From Variovorax beijingensis (lineage in GTDB: Bacteria; Pseudomonadota; Gammaproteobacteria; Burkholderiales; Burkholderiaceae_C), in NCBI RefSeq assembly GCF_003951285.1, contig NZ_RXFQ01000014.1, forward strand, positions 101,650 to 165,649: DNA of 64,000 nucleotides, given 5' to 3'. Every line of letters starts with the position of its first letter. Within the stretch, counting starts at the first letter, position 1. The notes beneath the pieces were generated by a model. The model had not been told where the DNA came from. It saw nothing but the letters and a program-made list of their open reading frames with translations, and made no database searches. The position numbers and the translations under genes are program-made. Below are positions 41,301 through 49,044 of this stretch, in pieces.

Positions 41301-44106
41301 TGAAGCCCGTGGCCGTGTTGTCGAAACCGACGGCCAGGGAATTGCCACCACTCGCGCTGGAACTGGCACCGAGAGCTGTGGTGTTCTGAGCGGTCGCAGT
41401 AGCACTCCAGCCCGCTGCGTACGCAAAGTCGGCAGTGGCCTGAGCCGCAACGCCGCTCGCCATCGAATTGACGCCGGTGGCACCGTTGTTGGTGTAGTTC
41501 GCCTGCTGCGTGCCACCGTCGTTCACGCTGTAGTAGTGGGTGGGCGTGCTGGCGGCGATGGCCTGCACCGCCTGGTTGGTGGCGTAGAGTTGCGAGCCGT
41601 TGATCGCGTCGGTCGAGGTGCCGGAGATCCGGCCGGCTGCGACGTTGGTGATCGTGCGCTCGTTGCCTGCGCTGCCCACGCTCACGGTGCTCGTGGGCGT
41701 GGTGCCTTGGAAGGTGTAGGGGGTGCCGCCGATCACGATGCCGGCCGTGCCAACCGCAGCGGCCGTCACCGAGCCCGAGCCCAGCGCCACGTCGTCCGCG
41801 TTGTTGGCCACCGCCGTGTCGCCGAACGCCACCGCACCGGCGGCCAGCGCGCTGCTGGTGCTGCCGATCGCCACGCTGCCCTGGCCGACCACCGTGTTCC
41901 GGTAGCCGATGCCGACTGCGCCCTGCGCCGCCGTGCCGGGGGTGCTCACGGCCTGGCCGCCGCCGCCGACCATGTTGGTGTTACCCATCGCCACCGAACC
42001 ATTGCCGGTGGCGGTGTTGTCCAGGCCCGAAGCGATCGCGCCGTTGCCGGTCGCGGTGTTGGGGTCGCCGATGGCCACGGCGCCGTCGCCGTTGGCGACG
42101 TTGCCGGCGCCGATGGCGACTGCGCGGCCACCGGTGGCCCTGGAGGCCCGGCCGATGGCAACTGCGTCATCGGCGTCGGCGACGGATTCACCGCCGATGG
42201 CAATGGCATTGGCGCCCGATGCAAGAGCACCCAGGGTGGCATTGCCGCCAATGGCGAGCGAGCCAACGCCGGTAGCGCGCACGGCGGTCGCAGCGTCGGT
42301 TCCGCCCGAGCCGAGCGCGGTGGCGTTGTCGGCCGCAGCATTGGCCCGCGTGCCGACCGCCACCGCATCCAGGCCGGTTGCCCGGCTGACGATGCCCAGT
42401 GCGACGGCGCGATCTTTCGAGGCCGTCACATCCGTGCCGATGGCGATGGAGCCCGCCGCCAGCGCGCCCGACCCGACCAACGTGCGCGCGCCAAGATTGA
42501 TGGAGTTGATCTCCGACGCGATCGCCTGGAAGCCGATGGCAATGGCGTTGCGGCCGGCTGCGCTCGTGTTGGTACCTTGCGCGACGGCGTCCAGGGCGGA
42601 CGCTTTTGCCTGGGAGCCGAGGGCGATCGCCCTGTCCGCGCTCGCATTCGCGTTCAGGCCGATCGACGTGGTTTCGCTGGCGGCGACGCCGATGCCTGCG
42701 TTGGTGCCGATGGCAACGTTGTCGTTGCCGCTGACCAGGCTGCCTGCCGAAGCGTCCAGGGTGGCGTCGTAGGCGACCGTGCCATCGCCCGAGCCGAAGG
42801 CGACGTTGCGCGTTCCCGTGACGCCCGAACCCGCGCCCCGCATCACGCTCGCAATGCCTCCGCCTATGGCCGTGTTCTGCGCGCCGGTGACCAGCGTGCC
42901 GGCGGCAATGCCCACGGCGACCGAACCCGTATTGGTGGCCGTCGAGCCCGCGCCGGCACCCTGGCCGACGGCAACCGTGCTCGTCCCGACAGCGATCGCT
43001 TGCGCTCCGAGCGCAAGCGAACTGTTCCCTTGCGCCTGAGCGGCGTTGCCGACGGCAGTGGCTGCCTCGTTGCTTGCCGTTGCCAGACGGCCGGCGGCGA
43101 ACGAGTTGGCACCGCTGGAGCTGGCACCAGAACCTATCGAAGCGGAGTTTCCTCCACTGGCACTGGCGAAAGAACCCACAGCGCTGGCACCGACTCCGGT
43201 GACGCTGGCGGACGCACCAATTGCGGTCGCATTGGTGGCGCTCGCGGTTGTCCCGGACCCCAATGCGGTGGCATTGATGCCGGTGGCATCGGCATCAAGG
43301 CCAATGGCCTGCGCGCCGGACTGGGTCGCAGTGGCGTCCTGGCCCATGGCGATCGTAAGGCTGCCGCTCGCCACGGACCTTACGCCGATCGCGATCGATG
43401 TAATACCGCTCGCAGTGGCGGTGTTGCCGAATGCGATGGAATTGGTCCCCGACGCCGCGGCAGCGGGGCCGATCGCCGTGGCGCCATCGGCGCTCGCGTT
43501 GGCGATGATGCCGACCGCCGTAGCATTGATCCCGGTCGCCTTGCTTTGGGTTCCTATCGCAACGGCGTTGGCCTGCGCTGTCACATCCGTGCCAATTGCG
43601 ATGGCGCCGCCAGCCAGCGCGCCTGTCCCAGCGGCGGTGCGGGCCCCCAGATAGATGGAGTTGATGGCTGCGGCCTCTGCCCCGAAGCCTACGGCAATGC
43701 CATTTTGCCCGGCGCTATGGGAGCTATACCCTACTGCGAGCCCGCCAAGGACATCGGCGCGCGCGAGAGAGCCCAGCGCGGTAGCCCCGATTCCCGAAGC
43801 CGTGGCGTTAAAGCCCATGCATGAGGCGGTGCTGTTGTACGCATTCCAAGGCGCCACATTGCAAGTCACCGACTGCGCCTGCACCGACGAGGTCCATCCC
43901 ATCCCGCCCACCGCCATCAGCGTGGCCACGATCCCGACAAACTTGCCGAGGACCTTTGAGGTTCCCGCCGGCCACGATGCCTCGGCAGCCGGGCCACTCA
44001 CCAGGGCGCGCGAAGACCCCTTCTTGCCCCGGCTCGATGCGAGTTCCGAGGCGGCCACCCAGGCGCCCAATGCCTCATTCCAGATGCTGCGGTACGACTT
44101 ATTCAT
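35350..44106 (-). CDS. Giant trimeric autotransporter adhesin (YadA-like, 2918 aa)
   Basis: The N-terminus has the extended signal region MNKSYRSIWNEALGAWVAAS, a hydrophobic core and cleavage near SVQAQS. A left-handed beta-roll head of repeating S-x-A-x-G units runs to about residue 830. Neck motifs (TNVAAGRISGTSTDAINGSQL and variants) then alternate with further head blocks, Trp-ring-like units (GKGWNVTTAQTG) and connectors (ITNVAPGVAPTDAVNV). The last ~90 residues form the YadA anchor (DARVNALGGEIRSIAKDASA, ending GFHW) that trimerises as an outer-membrane barrel. GAGGAG precedes ATG 44106. Some repeats are nearly identical in DNA. It mediates adhesion or biofilm formation. Confidence 0.97.
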   Translation of the reverse strand: MNKSYRSIWNEALGAWVAASELASSRGKKGSSRALVSGPAAEASWPAGTSKVLGKFVGIVATLMAVGGMGWTSSVQAQSVTCNVAPWNAYNSTASCMGFNATASGIGATALGSLARADVLGGLAVGYSSHSAGQNGIAVGFGAEAAAINSIYLGARTAAGTGALAGGAIAIGTDVTAQANAVAIGTQSKATGINATAVGIIANASADGATAIGPAAAASGTNSIAFGNTATASGITSIAIGVRSVASGSLTIAMGQDATATQSGAQAIGLDADATGINATALGSGTTASATNATAIGASASVTGVGASAVGSFASASGGNSASIGSGASSSGANSFAAGRLATASNEAATAVGNAAQAQGNSSLALGAQAIAVGTSTVAVGQGAGAGSTATNTGSVAVGIAAGTLVTGAQNTAIGGGIASVMRGAGSGVTGTRNVAFGSGDGTVAYDATLDASAGSLVSGNDNVAIGTNAGIGVAASETTSIGLNANASADRAIALGSQAKASALDAVAQGTNTSAAGRNAIAIGFQAIASEINSINLGARTLVGSGALAAGSIAIGTDVTASKDRAVALGIVSRATGLDAVAVGTRANAAADNATALGSGGTDAATAVRATGVGSLAIGGNATLGALASGANAIAIGGESVADADDAVAIGRASRATGGRAVAIGAGNVANGDGAVAIGDPNTATGNGAIASGLDNTATGNGSVAMGNTNMVGGGGQAVSTPGTAAQGAVGIGYRNTVVGQGSVAIGSTSSALAAGAVAFGDTAVANNADDVALGSGSVTAAAVGTAGIVIGGTPYTFQGTTPTSTVSVGSAGNERTITNVAAGRISGTSTDAINGSQLYATNQAVQAIAASTPTHYYSVNDGGTQQANYTNNGATGVNSMASGVAAQATADFAYAAGWSATATAQNTTALGASSSASGGNSLAVGFDNTATGFNSAALGVSTSAVADGAMAFGNGSTASGINSIVIGTSTTASGLGSTAIGTLADAAADWTTVVGTSAQATTNFGTAFGVQAKALADWTTALGTVAQATASYATALGAGGTGASTAVRATGANSVAIGGNATEGALASGANAIAIGGESVADADDAVAIGRASRATGGRAVAIGAGNVANGDGAVAIGDPNTATGNGAIASGLDNTATGNGSVAMGNTNMVGGGGQAVSTPGTAAQGAVGIGYRNTVVGQGSVAIGSTSSALAAGAVAFGDTAVANNADDVALGSGSVTAAAVGTASAVINGTTYNFQGTTPTSTVSVGAPGAERTITNVAAGRISGTSTDAINGSQLFATNSAIDAVAVTAGKGWNVTTAQTGTGTATGTSVQNIAPGGTATYTAGNNIAITQNGAEVQIATSATPSFTSVTTGGTVMNNNGLTITGGPSVTTTGINANNTVITNVAPGVAPTDAVNVDQLTDTVAASKTKYYSVNDNGVAGGNVNNDGAQGINSIAAGVGASTTAAATGSVAMGTNAAVSTVNGVALGSGATASANAGDVALGSGSTTSKAVGTASAVINGTTYNFQGTTPTSTVSVGAPGAERTITNVAAGRISGTSTDAINGSQLFATNSAIDDVAATAGKGWNVTTAQTGTGTATGTSVQNIAPGGTATYTAGNNIAITQNGAEVQIATSATPSFTSVTTGGTVMNNNGLTITGGPSVTTTGINANNTVITNVAPGVAPTDAVNVDQLNDTVTANRTKYYSVNSAGGGNEDNLGATGADAIASGKNATAAGTSAVAIGLGATAANANSVALGSGSVTAAAVGTASTVINGTTYNFQGTTPTSTVSVGSVGNERTITNVAAGRISQTSTDAINGSQLFATNSAIDDVAATAGKGWNVTTAQTGTGTATGTSVQNIAPGGTATYTAGNNIAITQNGAEVQIATSATPSFTSVTTGGTVMNNNGLTITGGPSVTLTGINAGNTVITNVAPGVAPTDAVNVSQLTTQVDAAKIRYYSVNDNGTKQGNYANDGATGINALAAGVNALAAGASGVAMGNGSRASAADTVAIGSGATADSAEAVAIGKGATATGGKSISIGSGNTAYGDGAVVIGDPSYASGTGAFTGGANNTANSDGTASATAANQANGAVAIGNGNKAIGQGSVALGNGSTAGAVGKAGSVAIGNAATAAASAGDVALGSGSVTATAVGTASAVINGTTYNFQGTTPASTVSVGAAGAERTITNVAAGRISGSSTDAINGSQLFATNQSIEDLSTTVTTNKTKYYSVNSTGGTNEDNLGATGADAIASGKNAAAAGTSAVAIGLGATAADANSVALGSGSTTAAAVGTANAVIGGTTYNFAGTTPTSTVSVGSVGAERTITNVAAGRLSNTSTDAINGSQLFATNQQVTANTTQITNLGNTIGDINNGGGIKYFHANSTLPDSLALGTDSVAIGPNAVATNANDVALGGGSTTVAAVGTASTVINGTTYNFAGTTPVSTVSVGAVGAERTITNVAAGRISGGSTDAINGSQLFATNQSIENLSTTVTANKIRYYSVNSTGGGNEDNLGATGVDAIASGKDASATVAGAVAIGSGAVSDRFVAPSTGSIPAGSSLISYNTTDRALLGALSLGSATSYRQITNVADGTQAQDAVTVRQLAGALTSFAVTPTLYFHANSSAADSLAIGAESVAVGPQTVVNGNNGIGIGNGAVVQQTAPGGVAIGQGAISHMADSIALGTQSSAAAVQGVALGAGTSVTQAGGVALGAGSVASTAAGVAGYVPPTATEAQRIAIGATTSTLAAVSVGDAANGQFRQITGVAAGSADSDAVNVSQLRGVQGQVAVIDQSTVKYDTNPDGSINYNSVSMGGSNATGPVTVHNVAPGVAGTDAVNVNQLNSGIAGANAYTDARVNALGGEIRSIAKDASAGAAGAMAMANMPQAYIPGKSMVSAGVAGFDGQAALAIGVSKLSDNGRWVVKFSGSANSRGKVGVAAGAGFHW
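38303..40399 (-). repeat. Three near-identical ~0.5-kb repeats inside the adhesin gene
   Basis: Blocks at about 38303-38830, 39059-39577 and 39872-40399 share long identical runs. Each encodes the same Trp-ring/connector module. Offsets between copies are about 756 and 813 bp. They would permit recombination and length variation of the stalk. Confidence 0.85.
40430..42225 (-). repeat. Direct repeat pair (~475 bp, 1320 bp apart) in the adhesin head
   Basis: 40430-40905 and 41750-42225 are identical over at least six consecutive 60-base rows, then differ at a few positions before diverging. Both encode the same head segment (AIGRASRATGGRAVAIGAGN). The near-perfect DNA identity points to recent duplication or gene conversion. 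Confidence 0.85.
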
Positions 44107-44560
44107 GCATTTCTCCTCGATTGTTCAAGACGCCAGAAGCCTTGCTCCACGGCAAGCGGGATCCATGGATGGCATATGCCATAGAACCTTTAGAAATAAT
44201 TGCAAAACCTTTTTCTCAATTGCAATTAAACGGAAACATTTTTTGGCGGATCTTAAGAGATTGCGGAGGAATGCAACTGGCGTGTGGTGGATTCACGTCA
44301 TTGCGGCATTGCAGCAATTAAATATTTTTATCGGACTGGCTTGGCGGGTAGTAATGTAAATTCATTATTAATTGAAATGCATAACATATATTCTTGGTGT
44401 TCTTTTTGAAAATTGCTATTAATAATTTAATGTAAATAGTAATACCAAGTATTTAGATGTTGAATTTATTGCCACGGGTTTCCGTAGTAATCGATTGAAA
44501 ATTCATATCAATTACTTTCCGGTGGTAGTGCACCGAATTGGAGTGCTCCAAAATTGGCCG
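44107..44560. promoter_or_regulatory. AT-rich upstream region of the adhesin
   Basis: No gene is apparent. Between about 44180 and 44520 the composition drops sharply to AT-rich, with runs such as TAATTTAATGTAAATAG and AACATATATTC offering several -10-like hexamers on both strands. In a genome this GC-rich it is a likely target for H-NS-type silencing and holds the adhesin promoter or promoters. Confidence 0.55.
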
Positions 44561-44862
44561 TCACCGAATTGACGTGCAGCGAATTTGCACGGCGACGAAT
44601 GCGGGCCCGATGCGTTGCCGTGTGGGGAGGGCGAGGCCGGGGAGGGGCGCTGCCGGAAGACGGTGAACCGATCTGGCTCGCGAGGCGCCTCGGTGCGAGC
44701 TGCTGCCGATGGCTACGGCTCGCACTCAGGAGGCGGTGCGGCGATCCGTCGAGAGGGAGGGGGAGATTGCAGCTGCGAACGCCCGCCGCCTTGGGGCATT
44801 CGCCAGGCAGACGCGCCGCGGGAACCGCGGCGCATCGAAGGGGGTGGCTTGGCGGGAGCGGC
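44561..44862. other. Region without a recognisable gene
   Basis: GC content returns to normal. CACCGAATTG occurs twice (near 44530 and 44562), and CAGCGAATTTGCAC follows. A short frame from 44709 (MATARTQEAVRRSVEREG) has no support from similarity or ribosome-binding site. Possibly residue of an old rearrangement. Confidence 0.4.
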
Positions 44863-45297
44863 TTAACGCAGCACGTAGCCGCTCAGGCGCCACGTGCCGC
44901 TGGGGTCGAGGCGAAAACTCGTCATCTCGCGCACCACCCGGTTGCCGGCGTTGGCAAAACGGGTTTCGTATTCGACGTTGATGTATTGGCCGGCCACATC
45001 GGGATCTTCGTTTGCAACCAACTGGCGATTGACCGAGACCCACGTGCGCTGCTGCGCCGCACCGAGCGGCGACCGCGACGCCTCGACCTGGCGAACGAAC
45101 TCGGGACGTGCAACCCGCTTTTTGGTGGCGGGGCCCGAGCCGTCCCAGAGTTCGCCGCTCTTGCCCTGGTCCACCAATTGAATGGCCTGCAGGCCGCCGC
45201 GAACCATGTTCGTCGGATCGGCGTCCTGGGCCGAGGCCACGCTCATCCAGCTCGCCAGGAATGCGGCGCCGAGCAGAAGTTTGCTTTTTGAGGTCAT
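44863..45297 (-). CDS. DUF4019-family secreted protein (144 aa)
   Basis: A signal peptide (LLLGAAFLASWMSVASAQD) is followed by one alpha/beta domain: IQLVDQGKSGELWDGSGPAT, VEASRSPLGAAQQRTW, VEYETRFANAGNRVVREM and the terminal WRLSGYVLR. This is the DUF4019 pattern, a periplasmic NTF2-like fold of unknown function. ATG 45297 fits the signal peptide. No operon partner is evident. Confidence 0.85.
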   Translation of the reverse strand: MTSKSKLLLGAAFLASWMSVASAQDADPTNMVRGGLQAIQLVDQGKSGELWDGSGPATKKRVARPEFVRQVEASRSPLGAAQQRTWVSVNRQLVANEDPDVAGQYINVEYETRFANAGNRVVREMTSFRLDPSGTWRLSGYVLR

Positions 45298-45534
45298 GTC
45301 AGGTCCGAGAGGGATGTTAATTTCAATATGTAAGTATGCCGATTCACATGTGGCACTTTCATGGTGCCATTCGTTTATAGCACTCAGGATTGATGCGCGA
45401 ATGCAGTTGCCGCCCTGCGATGGCACCATGGCGGGCAATTAAAGGAACCGTCCGATCTTTCCATTGCCATTGAAGCGCGAGTCTTCAATGTGCATGCAAT
45501 ACGCGGCGATGCCGCGGCGGCTGTGGATCCCGGC

Positions 45535-47397
45535 TCAGGCCGCGCCCGCATGCGTCCATCGCAGCGACACGCGGGTGCCTTCGCCGCTGCGGCTGTCGAT
45601 GCGCAGACGGGCGCCGATCGCGTCGGCCTGCTCCCGCAGCCCCACGAGCCCGTAGTGCCCCGCGGCGCCTGCGCTCGGCTCGAAGCCGATGCCGTCGTCC
45701 GCGATCTCCAGTTCGATGCCGTCGCTCCCCATGCGTTGCAGGCGGATCAAAAGGCGTGCCGCGCCCGCGTGGCGTTCGACGTTGCGCAGCACTTCCTCGC
45801 ACATGTGGAACACGGTTTCGGCCGGCTCGGCCGCGAGGGCGGACAAGGCAGGGTCGATCTGGCAGTCGAGCTCGATGCCGGAGCGCTCGCCCAGGCTCTT
45901 GGCCAGTTCGGCCAGCGCTGCCCCCAGCCCGGTGTCGCGCACCGGGTTGCTGCGCAGCTGGTCGATCGCGCGGCGTGCCTCGTCCAGCCCGTCGCGCGCC
46001 GCCCGCTCGGCCCGGACCAGCTCGTCCGGCAGCGCATCGGGCCGGTTCGATGCCAGGTGCTTGAGCACACGGATTTCGGTGAGCATCGCCATCATGGAAT
46101 GCGCCAGCGTGTCGTGCAGCCCGCGTGCGAGCCGCAGCCGCTCGCGCACCACCGCGGCGTCGCGCGATTCCTGTGCGAGCCGATTGATCTCCTCGGTGCG
46201 CTGCCGCACGCGTTCGTCCAGCTCGGCATTGAGCCGGCGCAACTCGTCGCGTTCGCGCCGCAGCGTGTCCAGCAGCCGGTCGAGTGCGCTGCCCAGCCGC
46301 GCGGCTTCGTCGGCACCTTGCGGCACCTCGATGCGCGTTGCGTTGCCGGCCAGCACCGCGTCCGCGGAATGGGCGATCACGCTCACCCGGCGCGTGAGGC
46401 GGCGCGCCATGACGATGCCTGCAACCGCGGCGGCCAAGCCCAGCAGGCTCAGCACGATCGAGATGCGCCATTCGATGGCGGTCGCAAACGCCGCGACCGA
46501 TTCGACCGGCTGGATCACCACGGCCTGCCAGCCGAGTCGGCGCAGCGTGCCGTCGCGAGCATTGGGCGGAGTTGCAATCAGGTAGGGCCGGTTGTCCAGC
46601 AGCCGCCTCGTCCGGATGCGCGTGGGCAGATCGGATCCGTCGTTCCCCAGGCCCGCGACCACGGGATCGAAGGGCGTTATCGGATCGCCGGCATCCTGCC
46701 AGCGCTGCCCCAGAAGGACACTCGGCCCGTGGCGCACAATGCCGTCGCGGTCGATCAGCAGCCATTCGCCCGGCGAGGCGCGGATCTCGGCCATCATCTT
46801 CTGCACCCAGTTCCAGCGGAGGTTCGCGGCGACCACGCCGATGATCGCGCCGTCTGCGTTGCGCACCGGCGCGGTGAGCTTCAGGAAGCGCTCGTTCGGT
46901 GAGCGGCCTTCCTCGATCCACGCGGCGTCCAGGCCTTGCGAGATCCACGCGTGCTGGTTGACGTTCTGGCCGACCACCTGCTCGTCGGTCGCGGCGACGA
47001 TGAAGCCGTCGGCATCGGTCACCGCCAGCCAGATCAGGTCCGGCACGCCGCGGCGCACCGCCTCGAGCGACCGCTTCAGGCGTGCGCCTTCGCTGTGCTG
47101 CACGTCCTCGGACAGCATGGCCGCCACCACGCTGACGGCCTGCAGGCGCAGCAGCAGCGCGGTGTCGAGTTCGGCATTGACGTGCTCGGCCGCGGCTTCC
47201 AGGCGCTGGCCATGCTGCTCGAGCAGCGTCGCACGCACGAAGCTTCGCAGCCACAGGTTGGCCACGAGCGCCAGGCACAGGGTGAGCGCAATCAGCAGCC
47301 AGCCGATCGCCGCAGCCATGGAGCGCCGTGGGTCGATGCGACGTGCGAGGTTCATTGGCTGCGGATTCTCGCAAACGGCGGCCGTGACTTTCGGCAT
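45535..47397 (-). CDS. Sensor histidine kinase, HisKA_3 type with periplasmic sensor (620 aa)
   Basis: A first helix (MAAAIGWLLIALTLCLALVA), a large periplasmic Cache-like domain (LIWLAVTDADGFIVAATDE, FLKLTAPVRNADGAIIGVVA), a second helix near residue 320, HAMP-like linker and coiled coil. Then the HisKA_3 box LARGLHDTLAHSMM (His about 428) and an HATPase end with GHYGLVGLREQADAIGA. It phosphorylates a NarL-type regulator, most likely the one at 49045. ATG 47397 is chosen for the AGGGGA upstream. Divergent from the oxalate/formate-type transporter, so a small carboxylate is a plausible signal. Confidence 0.93.
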   Translation of the reverse strand: MPKVTAAVCENPQPMNLARRIDPRRSMAAAIGWLLIALTLCLALVANLWLRSFVRATLLEQHGQRLEAAAEHVNAELDTALLLRLQAVSVVAAMLSEDVQHSEGARLKRSLEAVRRGVPDLIWLAVTDADGFIVAATDEQVVGQNVNQHAWISQGLDAAWIEEGRSPNERFLKLTAPVRNADGAIIGVVAANLRWNWVQKMMAEIRASPGEWLLIDRDGIVRHGPSVLLGQRWQDAGDPITPFDPVVAGLGNDGSDLPTRIRTRRLLDNRPYLIATPPNARDGTLRRLGWQAVVIQPVESVAAFATAIEWRISIVLSLLGLAAAVAGIVMARRLTRRVSVIAHSADAVLAGNATRIEVPQGADEAARLGSALDRLLDTLRRERDELRRLNAELDERVRQRTEEINRLAQESRDAAVVRERLRLARGLHDTLAHSMMAMLTEIRVLKHLASNRPDALPDELVRAERAARDGLDEARRAIDQLRSNPVRDTGLGAALAELAKSLGERSGIELDCQIDPALSALAAEPAETVFHMCEEVLRNVERHAGAARLLIRLQRMGSDGIELEIADDGIGFEPSAGAAGHYGLVGLREQADAIGARLRIDSRSGEGTRVSLRWTHAGAA

Positions 47398-47580
47398 GGG
47401 TACTTCCCCTGAGACCTCGGGGTTTGTCTCGATCCGCCGCGTGACTTCCGGCAGGCGCGCCGGCGGCGGTTTGCGGCAACAGTTGCACCCATCGCGATCC
47501 GTGCCCCCAGCGCGACTGATTCCCAACCCCCTGTACGTGCCGCGACGCGATCGGCACGACAACGAATGGAGACAAAGCGA

Positions 47581-48933
47581 ATGAACCCCACTTCCCTGAC
47601 ACAGGCCGCATCCGGCGCGCCGCCGCGCCTGTTCGACAACCGCTGGCTGCAACTGGCCGTCGGCATCGTCTGCATGATTGCCACGGCCAACATCCAGTAC
47701 GCATGGACCTTGTTCGTGCCGGAGATCCAGGGCAAGTTCGGCTGGGAGCGCGCATCGATCCAGGTCGCCTTCACCATCTTCGTGCTGGTGCAGACCTGGC
47801 TCGCGCCGATCGAGGGCTACTTCATCGACAAGTTCGGTCCCCGCCTGATCGTGGCCTTCGGTGCGCTGTTCATCGGCGCGGCCTGGGTCGTCAACTCGCA
47901 GGCCACGACGCTGATGGGCTTCTACATCGGCGCGGCCATCGGCGGCATCGGTGTGGGTTCGATCTACGCCACCTGCATTAATAACGCGCTCAAGTGGTTC
48001 CCCGACCGCCGCGGCCTGGCAGTGGGCCTGACGGCAGGCGGCTACGGCGCCGGCTCGGCCGCCACCATCCTGCCGATCGCCGCGATGATCGAATCTTCCG
48101 GCTTCCAGCAGGCCTTCCTGTTCTTCGGCCTGCTGCAGGGCTCGCTGGCTTTTGCCGCGGCCTGGTTCCTGCGGGCACCCAAGGGCAATGAAGTGCGGGG
48201 CTCGACCAAGCTGGTGCAGAGCCGGCGTGACTACACGCTGGGCGAAGCGCTTCGCACGCCGCTGTTCTGGCTGATGATCCTGATGTTCTCCTGCGTGGTC
48301 ACCGGCGGCATGATGGCCGTGGCGCAACTGGGCGTGATCGCACAGGACCTGGGCGTGAAGAACTTCAAGGTGGACCTGTACTTCGTCACCATGGCCGCAC
48401 TGCCGCTTGCGCTGATGCTCGACCGTGTCATGAACGGCATCTCGCGCCCGCTGTTCGGCTGGATCTCCGACCACATCGGCCGCGAGAAGACCATGGTGAT
48501 CGCCTTCACGCTGGAAGGCATCGGCATCATTGCGCTGGGCTACTTCGGCCACAACCCGTGGGCCTTCCTGATCCTGTCGGGCGTGGTCTTCCTGGCCTGG
48601 GGCGAGGTGTACTCGCTGTTCTCAGCGCTCGCGGGCGACGCTTTCGGCACCAAGCACATCGGCAAGATCTATGGCGTGCTGTACTGCGCCAAGGGCGTCG
48701 GCGCGCTGTTCGTGCCGCTCGGCAACCTGATGATGGAAGCCACCGGCACCTGGTCGACCGTGCTCTACACAGTTGCCGCCCTCGATCTGTTCGCCGCCTT
48801 CCTGGCCATCGTCGCGCTGCGGCCGATGCTGGCCAGGCACACCGCCATCAATGCCGCCGCATCGCATGCGCCTTCGCCAGCGCCCGATCTCGCGATGCCC
48901 GGCGGCCTGTCGCCTGCAGGCCGCTCGGCCTGA
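47581..48933 (+). CDS. MFS transporter, oxalate/formate antiporter-like (450 aa)
   Basis: Twelve predicted helices with the OxlT-like start NRWLQLAVGIVCMIATANIQ and YAWTLFVPEIQGKFGW, and the conserved loops YFIDKFGPR and DRRGLAVGLTAGGYGAG. OxlT exchanges oxalate for formate across the inner membrane; related proteins carry other carboxylates. ATG 47581 follows GGAG; ATG 47566 in frame is less likely. It is bracketed by a kinase and a response regulator that probably control it. Confidence 0.93.
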   Translation: MNPTSLTQAASGAPPRLFDNRWLQLAVGIVCMIATANIQYAWTLFVPEIQGKFGWERASIQVAFTIFVLVQTWLAPIEGYFIDKFGPRLIVAFGALFIGAAWVVNSQATTLMGFYIGAAIGGIGVGSIYATCINNALKWFPDRRGLAVGLTAGGYGAGSAATILPIAAMIESSGFQQAFLFFGLLQGSLAFAAAWFLRAPKGNEVRGSTKLVQSRRDYTLGEALRTPLFWLMILMFSCVVTGGMMAVAQLGVIAQDLGVKNFKVDLYFVTMAALPLALMLDRVMNGISRPLFGWISDHIGREKTMVIAFTLEGIGIIALGYFGHNPWAFLILSGVVFLAWGEVYSLFSALAGDAFGTKHIGKIYGVLYCAKGVGALFVPLGNLMMEATGTWSTVLYTVAALDLFAAFLAIVALRPMLARHTAINAAASHAPSPAPDLAMPGGLSPAGRSA

Positions 48934-49005
48934 CACCCCGCTGCCAAACTCGGCACTGCCAGATCCAGCGCACCCGTGGAACCGGCTTTGCCGGGCCACC
49001 GGGTG

Positions 49006-49044
49006 CGCCCCCCTTGGGGGAGGCGCCGAAGGCGCTTCGGGGGG
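49006..49044. terminator. GC hairpin between convergent genes (Comamonadaceae-type repeat)
   Basis: The C-run, G-run and core GGCGCCGAAGGCGC followed by TTCGGGGGG form a strong hairpin exactly between the transporter and the response regulator stops. A similar C-run/G-run element recurs in Comamonadaceae genomes, as far as I recall. Likely a bidirectional terminator. Confidence 0.7.

Noticed and set aside
38303..42225. Repeats as a CRISPR array
   Set aside because: Units are hundreds of bases long, encode protein in one frame and have no unique spacers.
35356..43824. Long plus-strand open frames across the adhesin
   Set aside because: They mirror the repetitive minus-strand coding sequence, have Ala/Pro/Arg-skewed composition and no family signal. 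The adhesin frame is unambiguous.
44709..44981. 90-codon frame before the DUF4019 gene
   Set aside because: No ribosome-binding site or recognised family; its end overlaps the DUF4019 coding region.
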